DNA from: Deltaproteobacteria bacterium
GTDB lineage: Bacteria > Desulfobacterota > DSM-4660 > Desulfatiglandales > Desulfatiglandaceae
Direction of reading: 5' to 3'
NCBI GenBank assembly: GCA_019307945.1
Contig: JAFDIS010000007.1
Coordinates: 1-64,000, forward strand
Length of the DNA: 64,000 bases
The notes below the pieces were generated by a model, which was given only the letters and a program-made list of their open reading frames with translations, was not told where the DNA came from and did not search any database. Shown in pieces: positions 42,586 through 55,176 of the stretch (positions within the stretch are counted from its first letter, which is position 1; each line of letters opens with the position of its first letter). The position numbers and the translations under genes are program-made.

Positions 42586-45006
42586 TCAATCCTCAATCAC
42601 TTTGGCCACGGCCACCACCTTTTCCCCCTGGGCCAGGTCAATCAATTTCACTCCTTTGGTGTTCCTCCCGATGATGGAGATGTCCCGCACCCTGAGGCGA
42701 ATAATCTTGCCGTGCTCCGTAATGATCATCAGTTGGTCCTGGTCCGTAACCTGATGAGAACTGACCACCGGGCCGTTTCTCTCTGAAGCCTTGATGGTCA
42801 GGATTCCCTTCCCGGCCCGCGCCTGCGTTCTATATTCCTCTGTCCTGGTCCGCTTCCCGTAGCCGTTTTCCGTAACGGTCAAAATGGTCGCGCCCTCGGT
42901 GAGGGCCTCCATGCCCACAAGGTAGTCCCCCCGGGCAAGGCGAATACCTATGTTTCCGGCCGCAACACGTCCCATGTTTCGCAGGTCCGCCTCGTGGAAC
43001 CGGATCGACTTTCCCTGCCTCGTTGAAAGAAAAATGTCCTGTTCCCCGCTCGTTACCCGTGCGGCTATCAGTTCGTCGCCCTCATTGATCCGAATGGCCA
43101 CGATGCCGCCGCTCCTGGGCCTGGAATAGGAGACCAGCTCCGTCTTCTTGACGAGGCCCCTGCGGGTTGCCATCACCACGTATCGGCCTTCTTTGAAGTC
43201 CTTCAAGGCAAGGGTGGTGGCCACGCGCTCTCCGCGCCTCAGTTCCAGCAGGTTCACGATGGCCTTTCCCCGGGACATCCTTCCCGCTTCCGGGATTTCG
43301 TGGACCTTTTTCCAGTACACCCTGCCGTGATTGGTGAAGAACAGCAGGTAGTCATGAGACGAGGCCACGAAAAGCATTTCTACAAAATCTTCTGCCTTGG
43401 GTTTGACGCCGGTCAGTCCCTTGCCGCCCCGTCTCTGCGCTCGATACAGGCTGATGGGATTTCGCTTTATGTAGCCCCGGTGACTGATGGTGACCACCAT
43501 GTCCTCTTCGGCAATGAGATCTTCTATGTCTATATCCCCCGTCTCATGGAGGATCTCGCTGCGCCTGTCGTCCCCGTAACGGTCCCGGATCTGTTCCGTC
43601 TCATCGCGGATGAGCCGGAGCACCATGGCCGGGGTCTGCAGAATGGATTGAAACCGCTCTATATCCCGGATGAGATCCTGATATTCCGCATTGACCTTTT
43701 CCCGCTCAAGTCCCGTCAGACGCTGCAGTCTCATGTCCAGGATCGCGTGGGCCTGGGCCTCGCTCAGATCAAACTCCGTGATGAGCCTTTCGCGTGCCTC
43801 CTTGGGATCGGCCGACGATCGGATCAGTTCTATGATCTCGTCCAAAAAGTCCAGCGCCTTTTTAAGTCCCTCAAGGATGTGGGCCCGCTCTTCGGCCTTT
43901 CGCAAATCATGGATGGTCCTGCGTATGATGATCTCGCGCCGGTGGGAAATGAAATGCTGAAGTATCTGCTTGAGGTTTAAAATCTCCGGCCGACCGTTCA
44001 CGATGGCCAGGAAGATGATCCCAAAAGAGGTTTCCATCTGGGTGAACTTGTAAAGCCTGTTGAGGATTACGAGGGCCTTGGCGTCGCGCTTGACCTCCAC
44101 CACCACCCGCATGCCGTCGCGGTCCGATTCGTCCCGGATATCGGAAACCCCTTCCACCTTTTTTTCCCGAACCAGTTCCGCGATCTTTTCCAGCAGTTTC
44201 GCCTTGTTCACCTGAAACGGAATCTCCGAGATGATGATCCGCTCCTTGTGCTGGCCCACTTTTTCCACAAAGGCCCGGGCCCTCATCTTGAAAATACCCC
44301 GGCCCGTCTCGTACGCCTCGCGGATCCCCTGTCTGCCCAAGATGAATCCGGCCGTGGGCAGGTCGGGCCCGGGAAGCACTTCCATGATCTGGTGTACCGT
44401 AAGATCAGGATCATCGATAAGGCGTATTATAGCATCGCACACTTCCCTCAGGTTGTGCGGTGGTATGTTGGTGGCCATACCCACCGCGATGCCGGCAGCA
44501 CCATTGATCAGGAGGTTGGGGATGGGGGTGGGGAGAATGGCGGGCTCCATCAGAGAGCCGTCGTAGTTGGGATTGAAGTCCACTGTTTCCTTGTCGATAT
44601 CCGATAGAAAATCCTGGGCCAGCCTCGTCATTCGCACTTCGGTATACCGCATGGCGGCCGGCGGATCTCCGTCAACCGATCCGAAATTGCCTTGCCCGTC
44701 GACTAGCGGATATCTCATGGAGAAATCCTGAGCCATCCGCACGATGGTGTCGTAGACCGCGGCATCCCCGTGGGGATGGTATTTTCCTATCACATCCCCC
44801 ACCACCCTCGCCGATTTCTTGTATGGGCGGTTGAAGTGGTTTTTCAGCTCATGCATGCCGTAGAGCACTCGCCGATGCACCGGCTTCAGTCCGTCGCGGA
44901 TGTCCGGAAGGGCCCTACCCACGATGACGCTCATCGAATACTCCAGGTAGGAGCGCTTCATCTCCTCTTCTATGTTGACGGCACGCGATTCGAGGTCCGT
45001 TGCCAT
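42586..45006 (-). CDS. gyrA: DNA gyrase subunit A
   Basis: The 806-residue protein has the breakage-reunion domain with the catalytic Tyr in [33 protein letters not shown] in the QRDR region, and six C-terminal beta-pinwheel repeats. The GyrA box appears as [10 protein letters not shown]. With GyrB it introduces negative supercoils. GGAGGAGGGAG precedes the ATG. It lies 40 bases after gyrB. Confidence 0.97.
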   Translation of the reverse strand: MATDLESRAVNIEEEMKRSYLEYSMSVIVGRALPDIRDGLKPVHRRVLYGMHELKNHFNRPYKKSARVVGDVIGKYHPHGDAAVYDTIVRMAQDFSMRYPLVDGQGNFGSVDGDPPAAMRYTEVRMTRLAQDFLSDIDKETVDFNPNYDGSLMEPAILPTPIPNLLINGAAGIAVGMATNIPPHNLREVCDAIIRLIDDPDLTVHQIMEVLPGPDLPTAGFILGRQGIREAYETGRGIFKMRARAFVEKVGQHKERIIISEIPFQVNKAKLLEKIAELVREKKVEGVSDIRDESDRDGMRVVVEVKRDAKALVILNRLYKFTQMETSFGIIFLAIVNGRPEILNLKQILQHFISHRREIIIRRTIHDLRKAEERAHILEGLKKALDFLDEIIELIRSSADPKEARERLITEFDLSEAQAHAILDMRLQRLTGLEREKVNAEYQDLIRDIERFQSILQTPAMVLRLIRDETEQIRDRYGDDRRSEILHETGDIDIEDLIAEEDMVVTISHRGYIKRNPISLYRAQRRGGKGLTGVKPKAEDFVEMLFVASSHDYLLFFTNHGRVYWKKVHEIPEAGRMSRGKAIVNLLELRRGERVATTLALKDFKEGRYVVMATRRGLVKKTELVSYSRPRSGGIVAIRINEGDELIAARVTSGEQDIFLSTRQGKSIRFHEADLRNMGRVAAGNIGIRLARGDYLVGMEALTEGATILTVTENGYGKRTRTEEYRTQARAGKGILTIKASERNGPVVSSHQVTDQDQLMIITEHGKIIRLRVRDISIIGRNTKGVKLIDLAQGEKVVAVAKVIED

Positions 45007-45046
45007 CTCCCTCCTCCGATAATCCAGAACGCCTTCCCTGTCCCGG

Positions 45047-48551
<3,505 letters not shown>

Positions 48552-48771
48552 TTTTTCCTCCCCGAGAAAGGTTTGTTATTCTAAGGTTCTTTGTATTAAT
48601 AGTCATCCATAATCGACGTGGAATTGTTGAATAGAAGCAAAACCACCCGCCGTTACACGGAAAGTTTTGAGGTGCTGCAGGACCCGAGTTTTCCACTTTT
48701 GGTCTGTTTCAATCTCTTTCAAAGTGTTCCATATCCGTTTTCGATAAATTATTAACCTATCAAAGAGCTGA
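48552..48771. other. AT-rich dnaA-dnaN intergenic region, second oriC candidate
   Basis: This 220-base gap is A/T-richer than its surroundings. It contains one near DnaA box, TTTTCCACT at 48689-48697 (one mismatch to TTTTCCACA). The dnaA-dnaN gap is a common origin position, but here no box cluster is evident. It probably also carries the dnaN promoter. Confidence 0.3.
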
Positions 48772-50091
48772 TCAAGGCATGAGGAGATGTTCCAGTTGCG
48801 ACAGGTCGCGCTGAACCTCTTTTCTGTTACGAATCTGGGATTCAATCCGTTTGACGGCGTAAATCACGGTGGAATGGTCTTTCCTTCCGAATGCGCGACC
48901 GATCTCCTTCAGAGGCCTGCCGGTATGTTTCCGACACAGGTACATGGCCAGGTGTCGTGGGTATGAAAGTGTGCGGGTCTTTTTGTTTGACAGTATGTCT
49001 GCGAGCGAGAGGTTGAAATACGCGGCCGTTATCCGAAGGATGTCGGCGATGGCAGGACACCTGCCCGGACGGTTTCCCTCCAGAAGGGATTTGACCGTGG
49101 AAATATCCAGGTTTGTGTGATAAATTGAAATATTGGCTTGTAACCTCACAAGGTCCTCCAGGAGGACTTTGATGTCGTCATTGCGGCCCGCGAGATAAAA
49201 GGCCACGTCCTCGGGGATGGTGAATTTTTGGCGTTGAGCGCTGTTTTTGATGATCTGTGCTTTTGTCTTGGAATCGGGTGTGGTGATTTCCGCCATGAGG
49301 CCTGATGTGAGCCTGGACTGAAGAGGAGAGGCGAGCCGGGGAACCAGTTGAGGTAAGACCCTGGAGGCTACGACGATCTGTTTCTTTCGGGACAAGAGGG
49401 CGTCGAAGAGCCACTGGAAAATTTCTTGTGATCGGGGCCGGTCTGACAGGTGCTGTGCGTCGTCGAAGAGAAGGATATCGGCGCGGGCGAACATGTTCTT
49501 CAATTGGTCCAGGTTGCCCGTCTTGGCGGCGGTGGAGATTTGCGCAGAGAACTTATCCGCCGACAAGTAGGTGGTATTAATAGGTTTTCCCGTTTCCAGC
49601 ACGAAGTTGGCTATGGCGTGGAGAAGATGAGTCTTTCCACAACTCGTCTTGCCCCAGATGAGAAAAGGATTGTAGGTCGTGCCCGGGCTGGATGCTACCT
49701 GGAGCGCGCTGGAATAGGCAAGGCGGTTATGGTCCCCCACGACCAGAGAAGAAAAGCGGAAGTCAGGATGCGTTCCCTGCTCTGGATCGATGGGCTTCGA
49801 GCGCCTTTGAGGTAAGTGCGTCGGAGGCGGAGCGCAGTCGGTGCCGGGCGCGGGAATATGAAACCGTATCTTTGGCGGCTTGGGCAAGAAAGTGGTAAAG
49901 GCGCGCTCGATAGCGCCCAGGTAACGTTCCTTTAACCACGCCGCCACAAACTTGTTGGGCACCTGGAGAACGACTTCCCCGGCCTGCATGCGGACCATTG
50001 AAGCCTTTGAAAACCAGGTGTCGAATATCTTTGCCGGCATGGAACTTCGGAGGTTTTCGCGGGCCTTTTTCCATATTTCGTGGTTTTTCAT
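48772..50091 (-). CDS. dnaA: Chromosomal replication initiator DnaA (copy linked to dnaN-gyrBA)
   Basis: The 439-residue protein has the N-terminal domain (IWKKARENLRSSMPAKIFDTWF), linker, AAA+ core and a well-conserved DNA-binding domain with FGRKDHSTVIYAVKRIE. Walker A reads GKTSCGKTH (147-155), with Ser-Cys in place of Gly-Leu. Walker B is ILLFDDAQHL, and the sensor-1 segment (VVASRVLPQL) lacks the usual T-S-D. ATG 50091 is chosen by homology; the upstream site is weak. The gene order dnaA-dnaN-gyrB-gyrA is the classical origin cluster. The DNA-binding half is closer to consensus than in the copy at 18.8 kb, whereas the ATPase half is less so. Confidence 0.92.
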   Translation of the reverse strand: MKNHEIWKKARENLRSSMPAKIFDTWFSKASMVRMQAGEVVLQVPNKFVAAWLKERYLGAIERAFTTFLPKPPKIRFHIPAPGTDCAPPPTHLPQRRSKPIDPEQGTHPDFRFSSLVVGDHNRLAYSSALQVASSPGTTYNPFLIWGKTSCGKTHLLHAIANFVLETGKPINTTYLSADKFSAQISTAAKTGNLDQLKNMFARADILLFDDAQHLSDRPRSQEIFQWLFDALLSRKKQIVVASRVLPQLVPRLASPLQSRLTSGLMAEITTPDSKTKAQIIKNSAQRQKFTIPEDVAFYLAGRNDDIKVLLEDLVRLQANISIYHTNLDISTVKSLLEGNRPGRCPAIADILRITAAYFNLSLADILSNKKTRTLSYPRHLAMYLCRKHTGRPLKEIGRAFGRKDHSTVIYAVKRIESQIRNRKEVQRDLSQLEHLLMP

Positions 50092-50196
50092 CGCGGTTTC
50101 AGGGCCAGAGAGCGGGATAAATATTAAAAGTGGTTGGATTTTAAATAAAAAGGGGGAGGATATCAACAAAAAAACCCCCATGGTAAGGAGGAGCAG
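50092..50196. promoter_or_regulatory. Divergent dnaA/cooC promoter region
   Basis: The 105-base A/T-rich gap must hold promoters for dnaA (minus) and cooC (plus). It contains GGATAAATATTAAAA and TTTTAAATAAAAA stretches and a loose GGGGG/CCCCC inverted repeat near 50151-50179. I could not fix exact promoter elements. Confidence 0.35.
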
Positions 50197-50949
50197 ATGT
50201 CTTATTCCATCGCGCTTGCGGGCAAGGGGGGCACCGGAAAGACCACCTTGGCGGGACTTGCCGTAAAGTACCTCGTGGAAAAGGGAAAACGGCCGGTCCT
50301 GGCAGTGGACGCAGATTCGAATGCTAATCTGAACGAAGTCCTCGGGCTTGAGGTCTCCACGACCCTGGGCCAAGCGCGTGAAGAGATGAAGAAGGGTGTG
50401 TCGGCCGGCATGACAAAGGATGTCTTCATGGAGATGAGACTCCAAGAGGCCGTGGTGGAGGCGGAAGGGTTTGATCTGATCGTCATGGGTAGGCCCGAGG
50501 GGGCGGGATGTTATTGCGCAGCCAATACGCTGTTGACTCAATATCTGGATCGACTGATCGACAACTATCCCTATATCGTCATGGACAACGAGGCCGGTAT
50601 GGAGCATATAAGCAGGCTTACCACCAATAATATTGATATGCTGCTGGTGGTGTCGGATCCCACCAGGCGGGGCCTGCAGGCGGCGGCGCGAATCGTGGAA
50701 CTCACGGAAGAACTAAACCTCAGCATCCGGAAAAAGTTGACCATTGTGAACCAGGCTCGGGACGGGCAGGAGCCGGCTATTCTGCAATCCGCCGCGGCTC
50801 TGGGGCTCCGGGTGGCGGGGTTCGTGCCGGAGGACGAGGAGCTGGCCGAGTTCGATCTTCAAGGCAGGCCCACCACACTGTTGGGTCCGCACAACAGAGC
50901 CGTGTCTGCGGCCTATCGCATCTTTGATGAGATCTTGGAGAAAGAGTAA
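50197..50949 (+). CDS. cooC: CODH nickel-insertion ATPase CooC (AcsF-like)
   Basis: The 250-residue deviant Walker-A ATPase shows LAGKGGTGKTTLAG (8-20), AVDADSNANLNEVLG and the CxC motif Cys105-Cys107 in PEGAGCYCAAN, the metal-binding site of CooC dimers. It matures nickel sites of CODH/ACS. TAAGGAGGAGCAG precedes the ATG. It heads the CODH/ACS region but is separated from cdhD by 330 bases with their own promoter. Confidence 0.94.
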   Translation: MSYSIALAGKGGTGKTTLAGLAVKYLVEKGKRPVLAVDADSNANLNEVLGLEVSTTLGQAREEMKKGVSAGMTKDVFMEMRLQEAVVEAEGFDLIVMGRPEGAGCYCAANTLLTQYLDRLIDNYPYIVMDNEAGMEHISRLTTNNIDMLLVVSDPTRRGLQAAARIVELTEELNLSIRKKLTIVNQARDGQEPAILQSAAALGLRVAGFVPEDEELAEFDLQGRPTTLLGPHNRAVSAAYRIFDEILEKE

Positions 50950-51037
50950 CGACATTGTGCGGGATTGATTCCCAAAAACACAAGATATGGGGTGTGGGCG
51001 GCCCGAAAGAACCATTCTGAATTACAGTAAAATTGTC

Positions 51038-51066
51038 TTGACAACGGCGGAGGCATCCACTATGTT
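51038..51066 (+). promoter_or_regulatory. Sigma-70-type promoter for the CODH/ACS operon
   Basis: TTGACA (51038-51043) and TATGTT (51061-51066) are separated by exactly 17 bases. The element lies 88 bases after cooC and about 215 bases before the cdhD start, so the operon has its own strong promoter and a long leader. Confidence 0.75.
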
Positions 51067-51077
51067 ACATCGCGAAA

Positions 51078-51103
51078 ACCTCTGTCGTGGAGGTCCTTTT
51101 TTT
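51078..51103 (+). terminator. Terminator-like hairpin in the CODH/ACS leader (possible attenuator)
   Basis: ACCTC and GAGGT form a short stem (plus one wobble pair) with a 5-base loop, followed by CC and seven T. It lies about 5 bases downstream of the expected transcription start of the promoter at 51038-51066. It either ends cooC transcripts or provides early termination of the acs operon. Confidence 0.55.
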
Positions 51104-51279
51104 GTCCGGCATTGTTATATTTTTCACAATTAACTTCAAATAGCCCTTCCTGTATGTCTTATCTTCCCTGAAGGGGGGACGGACTTTTAGGTCAACGGCG
51201 TTAGAGGCGCGAGAAGGAGGTTGACGCGTCCCATCAACGAACCAGTGCGGAAGAAAATTCCAAGAAGGAGGTAGAAACA

Positions 51280-52860
51280 TTGGCCTTTGAAATTCCCAAA
51301 CAGCCTTATTCCGGACAGATCGGGCAAACCACCATCGGCGTAGGTCCTCGGGCGGTGACGCTGGGAGGAGAGGACGCCTATCCGTTTCATCTGTTTGAGG
51401 GCAACATGCCCAATGTCCCCAAAATCGCGATGGAAGTGTGGGATTATGACCCCTCTGATGAATGGCCACAGGCGGCCGTCGAACCGTTCAAAGACGTCAT
51501 CGGGCAGCCCGATGCATGGGCAAAGAAATGCGTGGAAGAATTCGGAGCGGAAATCATTGTGCTCCAGCTCCGAAGCACCGATCCAAACGGCATGGACCGC
51601 AGTCCAGAGGAGGCTGCCGAGGTGGCCAAGAAGGTGGTGGATGCGGTCGAAGTACCGGTGGTGTTTTGGGGCACGGCGAACAACAAGAAGGATGAAGAGG
51701 TGCTCAAGAAGATTTGCGAGGCTTGCGACGGCAAAAATGTGGCGCTGGGTCCCGTCGAAGAAGGAAATCACAAGGGGGTCGGTGCCGCGGCGCTCGCCTA
51801 TGGTCATTGTATCGTGGCCTCCTCTCCCATCGATGTAAACCTTGCCAAACAACTCAATATCCTGCTGGGAAACCTCGGCGTGAAGCAGGACAAGATCCTG
51901 GTGGATCCCACCACGGGCGGCCTGGGGTATGGTTTGGAATACAGCTATTCCGTGATGGAGCGGATCCGGATGGCGGCCCTGACCCAAGAGGACGACAAGC
52001 TGCAGGTGCCGATGATCAACAATATCGGCTTCGAGGTGTGGAAATGCAAAGAGGCGGGTTTGGGTATTGATGAGGCGCCGACCATGGGGGATCCTGAGAA
52101 ACGCGCGATTCTCATGGAAGTAGTCAGCGCGGTCAGTTACCTGCTGGCCGGCTCCGATGTGGTGATCCTGAGGCACCCGGAGAGTGTGCGCCTGGTCAAG
52201 GCGTTCATCGACCGTCTGCTGAACGGCGGGTCGTTGCAGGACCTGGAGGGCATCGCCAAGAATCTTCCCGAGGAAAAGGCTGATCTGACTGCCGTGTCTC
52301 CGGAACCGAACCTGGACTTCGGAGAAGCCGAGGCGGCTCCCAAGAAGAAGGAGAAACCGCAGAAAAAGGCGGCCAAAAAAGAGCCGGCCAAGAAAAAAGA
52401 GGAGAAGAAGGAAGAAAAGAAGGTTGTTGAAATGAAGCCCAAGGCGCCTCCGGCCGAGAAGGAAGCGGCGCCGAAACCCAAGGCCGAGGCGGAAGAAGAA
52501 GCCAAGGCGAAAGCCGAGGCAGAAGCCAAGGCAAAGGCCGAAGCGGAGGCCAAGGCAAAGGCCGAGGCAGAAGCCAAGGCAAAGGCCGAGGCAGAAGCCA
52601 AGGCAAAGGCCGAAGCGGAAGCCAAGGCAAAGGCCGAAGCGGAGGCCAAGGCAAAAGCCGAGGCCGAGGCAAAGGCAAAGGAGAAAGAAAAGGAAGAACT
52701 CCAGGCGCTGCGTTTTAAGAGGGCCCGGGAGAGGGAGAAACTGGAGGCGGAAAGACAGGCGCGACAGGCACAGGCTGGTACCAAGACCCCTGCAAAAGAG
52801 CAGAAGGATCTGATCGACCGGCTCATCGAGAGTCTCGACCGAATCCACAGGCGGGTCTAG
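51280..52860 (+). CDS. cdhD: CODH/ACS corrinoid Fe-S protein small (delta) subunit with Ala/Lys/Glu-rich tail
   Basis: Residues 1 to about 340 form the TIM-barrel small subunit of the corrinoid Fe-S protein (GGEDAYPFHLFEGNMPN, VDPTTGGLGYGLEYSYSVMERIR). It holds the methyl-carrying cobamide between itself and AcsC. An Ala/Lys/Glu-rich tail of about 180 residues follows, including seven perfect-length AKAKAEAE repeats at 408-463, and ends QKDLIDRLIESLDRIHRRV. The tail is likely a long single alpha-helix. The start codon is TTG 51280, supported by AAGGAGG 9 bases upstream and by the conserved FEIPKQPYSG start; no ATG is near. The gene is first in the main operon. Confidence 0.9.
   Translation: MAFEIPKQPYSGQIGQTTIGVGPRAVTLGGEDAYPFHLFEGNMPNVPKIAMEVWDYDPSDEWPQAAVEPFKDVIGQPDAWAKKCVEEFGAEIIVLQLRSTDPNGMDRSPEEAAEVAKKVVDAVEVPVVFWGTANNKKDEEVLKKICEACDGKNVALGPVEEGNHKGVGAAALAYGHCIVASSPIDVNLAKQLNILLGNLGVKQDKILVDPTTGGLGYGLEYSYSVMERIRMAALTQEDDKLQVPMINNIGFEVWKCKEAGLGIDEAPTMGDPEKRAILMEVVSAVSYLLAGSDVVILRHPESVRLVKAFIDRLLNGGSLQDLEGIAKNLPEEKADLTAVSPEPNLDFGEAEAAPKKKEKPQKKAAKKEPAKKKEEKKEEKKVVEMKPKAPPAEKEAAPKPKAEAEEEAKAKAEAEAKAKAEAEAKAKAEAEAKAKAEAEAKAKAEAEAKAKAEAEAKAKAEAEAKAKEKEKEELQALRFKRAREREKLEAERQARQAQAGTKTPAKEQKDLIDRLIESLDRIHRRV
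52501..52668 (+). repeat. Seven tandem 24-bp repeats inside cdhD
   Basis: Seven in-frame 24-base units of the type GCCAAGGCAAAGGCCGARGC plus GAR encode AKAKAEAE. Units differ only at synonymous third positions, which suggests expansion by slippage or recombination under selection on the protein. Copy number may vary between strains. Confidence 0.9.
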
Positions 52861-53085
52861 GACACGGCTGAATCTCAAGATTCCCGCAATGCCACGGTAG
52901 TGTGGCCCGCAGGGGGGCGGCGGACCTGATTCGGTGTCTCCCTACTGAAGATTTGGGAACAGGAGTTAACCTGAGGGCTTCGGGGCAAGGAATGTTACTG
53001 AGAAACACCCGGACCGAGGGGGAGCGTTCCAACTGGGGGCCTTGCGGGACGTCAATTAACTAAGAAGAGAGGAGGAACCTCATCA
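52861..53085. other. Gap between cdhD and cooS
   Basis: These 225 bases contain no reading frame I would defend and no clear terminator. A GAGAGGAGGAACC ribosome site for cooS is at its end. A processing site or internal promoter is possible but not evident. Confidence 0.4.
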
Positions 53086-55128
53086 ATGGCAACTGAAGAT
53101 GTCAAGGCAAAAACCACCAAGAAAAAGGAAAAGGTTGCGCCCAAGCCGGCGGATCTGGCACTGGACGTGGCGAGCCAGGAGATGATCGCCAGGTCCCGGG
53201 AGATGGAAATAGAGACCATCTTTGATCGGGCACAGACAATGAAACCTTGTAATATCGGTGTACAGGGAACTTGCTGCAAGAATTGTGCGCAGGGGCCCTG
53301 TCGACTTCCTCTGCCGAAGAGTGGAATCGAAGGTAAAGACACCAGGAAAGGGCTCTGCGGCGCGACTCCCGAGACAATCGCCGCCAGAAATTTTGCAAGA
53401 ATGGTGGCGGGCGGGGCGGCCGCTCACTCCGATCACGGCCGGGGCGTAGCGGAGACCTTCCTGGCCGCGGCCCGCAAAGAGACCCATGACTACTCGATTA
53501 AGGATACGAAGAAACTTCTTGAAATCGCTCCCGACTTTGGAGTTGAAATTACGGTGGAAGGTGAAGACGGCCAGGTGATGGATCGTGACATCGACGAGAT
53601 CGCTCTCGAAGTCGCGGAAAAAGCGCTCGCCCAGTGGGGACAACAGCAGGGCGAGGTTATGACCGTGAAACGGGCGCCGGCTCCGCGCTACGAACTCTGG
53701 AAAAAGCTGGGAGTGGTACCCCGCGGGATCGACAGAGAGATCGTCGAAATCATGCACCGGACCCATATCGGCGTGGATCAGGATTATGAGAATATAGTGG
53801 AGCAGTGCTCAAGGGCCGCCATCGCTGACGGTTGGGGCGGCTCCATGATCGCCACGGATCTCCAGGATATTCTCTTTGGCTGCCCTTACCCGGTCAAGAG
53901 TTCGGCCAACCTAGGGATTCTCAAGGAAGACCATGTGAACATAATCATCCATGGGCACGAACCGTTGCTGAGCGAAATGATAGTACAGGCCGCCGAGCTT
54001 CCCGAGATGATCGAGTTGGCAAAGAAAAACGGTGCCAAAGGCATTCAGCTCGGAGGCATCTGTTGCACGGCCAACGAAATTCTCATGCGGCACGGCGTGC
54101 CCCTGGCGGGCAACTTTCTGCAACAGGAACTGGCCATTGTGACGGGGGCGGTGGATGCCATGGTGGTGGACGTCCAATGCATTATGGAAAATATCGCCAA
54201 TGTGGCCGACTGCTTTCACACCAAGATCATAACCACCAATCCCAGGGCCAAGATCGCCTCGGGCCATTGTCTGCACATCGAATTCGATGAGCACACCGCA
54301 TTTGAGGATGCCAAGCGAATCGTTCAGACCGCCATTGAAAACTTTCCCAACCGGGAAAAGGAAGTCATCATCCCCGATCAGAGACACGACCTGGTAGCCG
54401 GTTTCAGCTATGAGGCGATCAATTATCATTTGGGCGGCACCTTCCGGGGCTCTTACGTGCCTCTCAACGACAATATCATCAACGGACGCATCCGGGGCAT
54501 CGGCGGTGTCGTGGGCTGCAACAACGCTCGGACCATGCTGGATGACGGCCACATCACCGTGATCAAAGAGCTGATCAAACATGACGTCATCGTGCTCACC
54601 ACCGGATGTAACGCGATCGCCTGCGCTAAGGCCGGCCTGTTGACCCCTGAGTCGGCCAAGGTATTCTGTGGCCCCGGCCTGGCCGAAGTGTGCGAGACGG
54701 TGGGAATTCCGCCCGTGCTTCACATGGGCTCTTGCGTGGACAACAGCCGCATCCTCATGGCGGCCACGGAAGTGGTCAAGGCCGGGGGTTTGGGTAACGA
54801 CATCAGCGACGTGCCGGTGGCCGGATCCGCACCCGAGTGGATGAGCGAGAAGGCCATCAGCATTGGACATTATTTCGTGGTCTCAGGAGTCTACACGGTA
54901 TTCGGTGTGACCTTTCCGGTCAGCGGTGCGCCGGTTTTCGAGGACTACCTCTACAACAAGCTGGAAGGAATCTACGGCGGGATGTGGGACCTGGAGGCCG
55001 ACCCGATCAAGCACGCGCACAAGATGATCGCCCACATCGACAAGAAGCGCAAGGCCCTTGGAATCGACAAGGCAAGGGAACGCGTGCTCATGGACATGGC
55101 GGACCGGCAGAAGCTGGAAGCCGCGTAA
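53086..55128 (+). CDS. cooS: Carbon monoxide dehydrogenase catalytic subunit (CooS/AcsA)
   Basis: The 680-residue Ni-Fe-S enzyme interconverts CO2 and CO. The D- and B-cluster cysteines Cys55, Cys63, Cys64, Cys67 and Cys72 are in PCNIGVQGTCCKNCAQGPC. C-cluster region segments include GGICCTANEILMRHG, DVQCIMENIANVADC, GVVGCNNARTMLDDGH, TTGCNAIACAKAG and HMGSCVDNSRI. A basic Lys-rich N-terminus of about 25 residues precedes the core. It is the CODH of the acs operon and needs CooC/CooT for nickel. Confidence 0.96.
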   Translation: MATEDVKAKTTKKKEKVAPKPADLALDVASQEMIARSREMEIETIFDRAQTMKPCNIGVQGTCCKNCAQGPCRLPLPKSGIEGKDTRKGLCGATPETIAARNFARMVAGGAAAHSDHGRGVAETFLAAARKETHDYSIKDTKKLLEIAPDFGVEITVEGEDGQVMDRDIDEIALEVAEKALAQWGQQQGEVMTVKRAPAPRYELWKKLGVVPRGIDREIVEIMHRTHIGVDQDYENIVEQCSRAAIADGWGGSMIATDLQDILFGCPYPVKSSANLGILKEDHVNIIIHGHEPLLSEMIVQAAELPEMIELAKKNGAKGIQLGGICCTANEILMRHGVPLAGNFLQQELAIVTGAVDAMVVDVQCIMENIANVADCFHTKIITTNPRAKIASGHCLHIEFDEHTAFEDAKRIVQTAIENFPNREKEVIIPDQRHDLVAGFSYEAINYHLGGTFRGSYVPLNDNIINGRIRGIGGVVGCNNARTMLDDGHITVIKELIKHDVIVLTTGCNAIACAKAGLLTPESAKVFCGPGLAEVCETVGIPPVLHMGSCVDNSRILMAATEVVKAGGLGNDISDVPVAGSAPEWMSEKAISIGHYFVVSGVYTVFGVTFPVSGAPVFEDYLYNKLEGIYGGMWDLEADPIKHAHKMIAHIDKKRKALGIDKARERVLMDMADRQKLEAA

Positions 55129-55176
55129 CAGCGATTGCATCGCAAAGAAACCTCTTAGGAAGGGAGGAAAGAAAAC

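Noticed and set aside
52501-52668. Possible CRISPR-like repeat array
   Set aside because: Units abut without spacers, are in frame and encode the CdhD tail.
51187-52878. Long minus-strand frame with Leu/Cys/Phe/Gly repeats
   Set aside because: It is the complement of the 24-bp repeats in cdhD; the repeat composition alone keeps the frame open.
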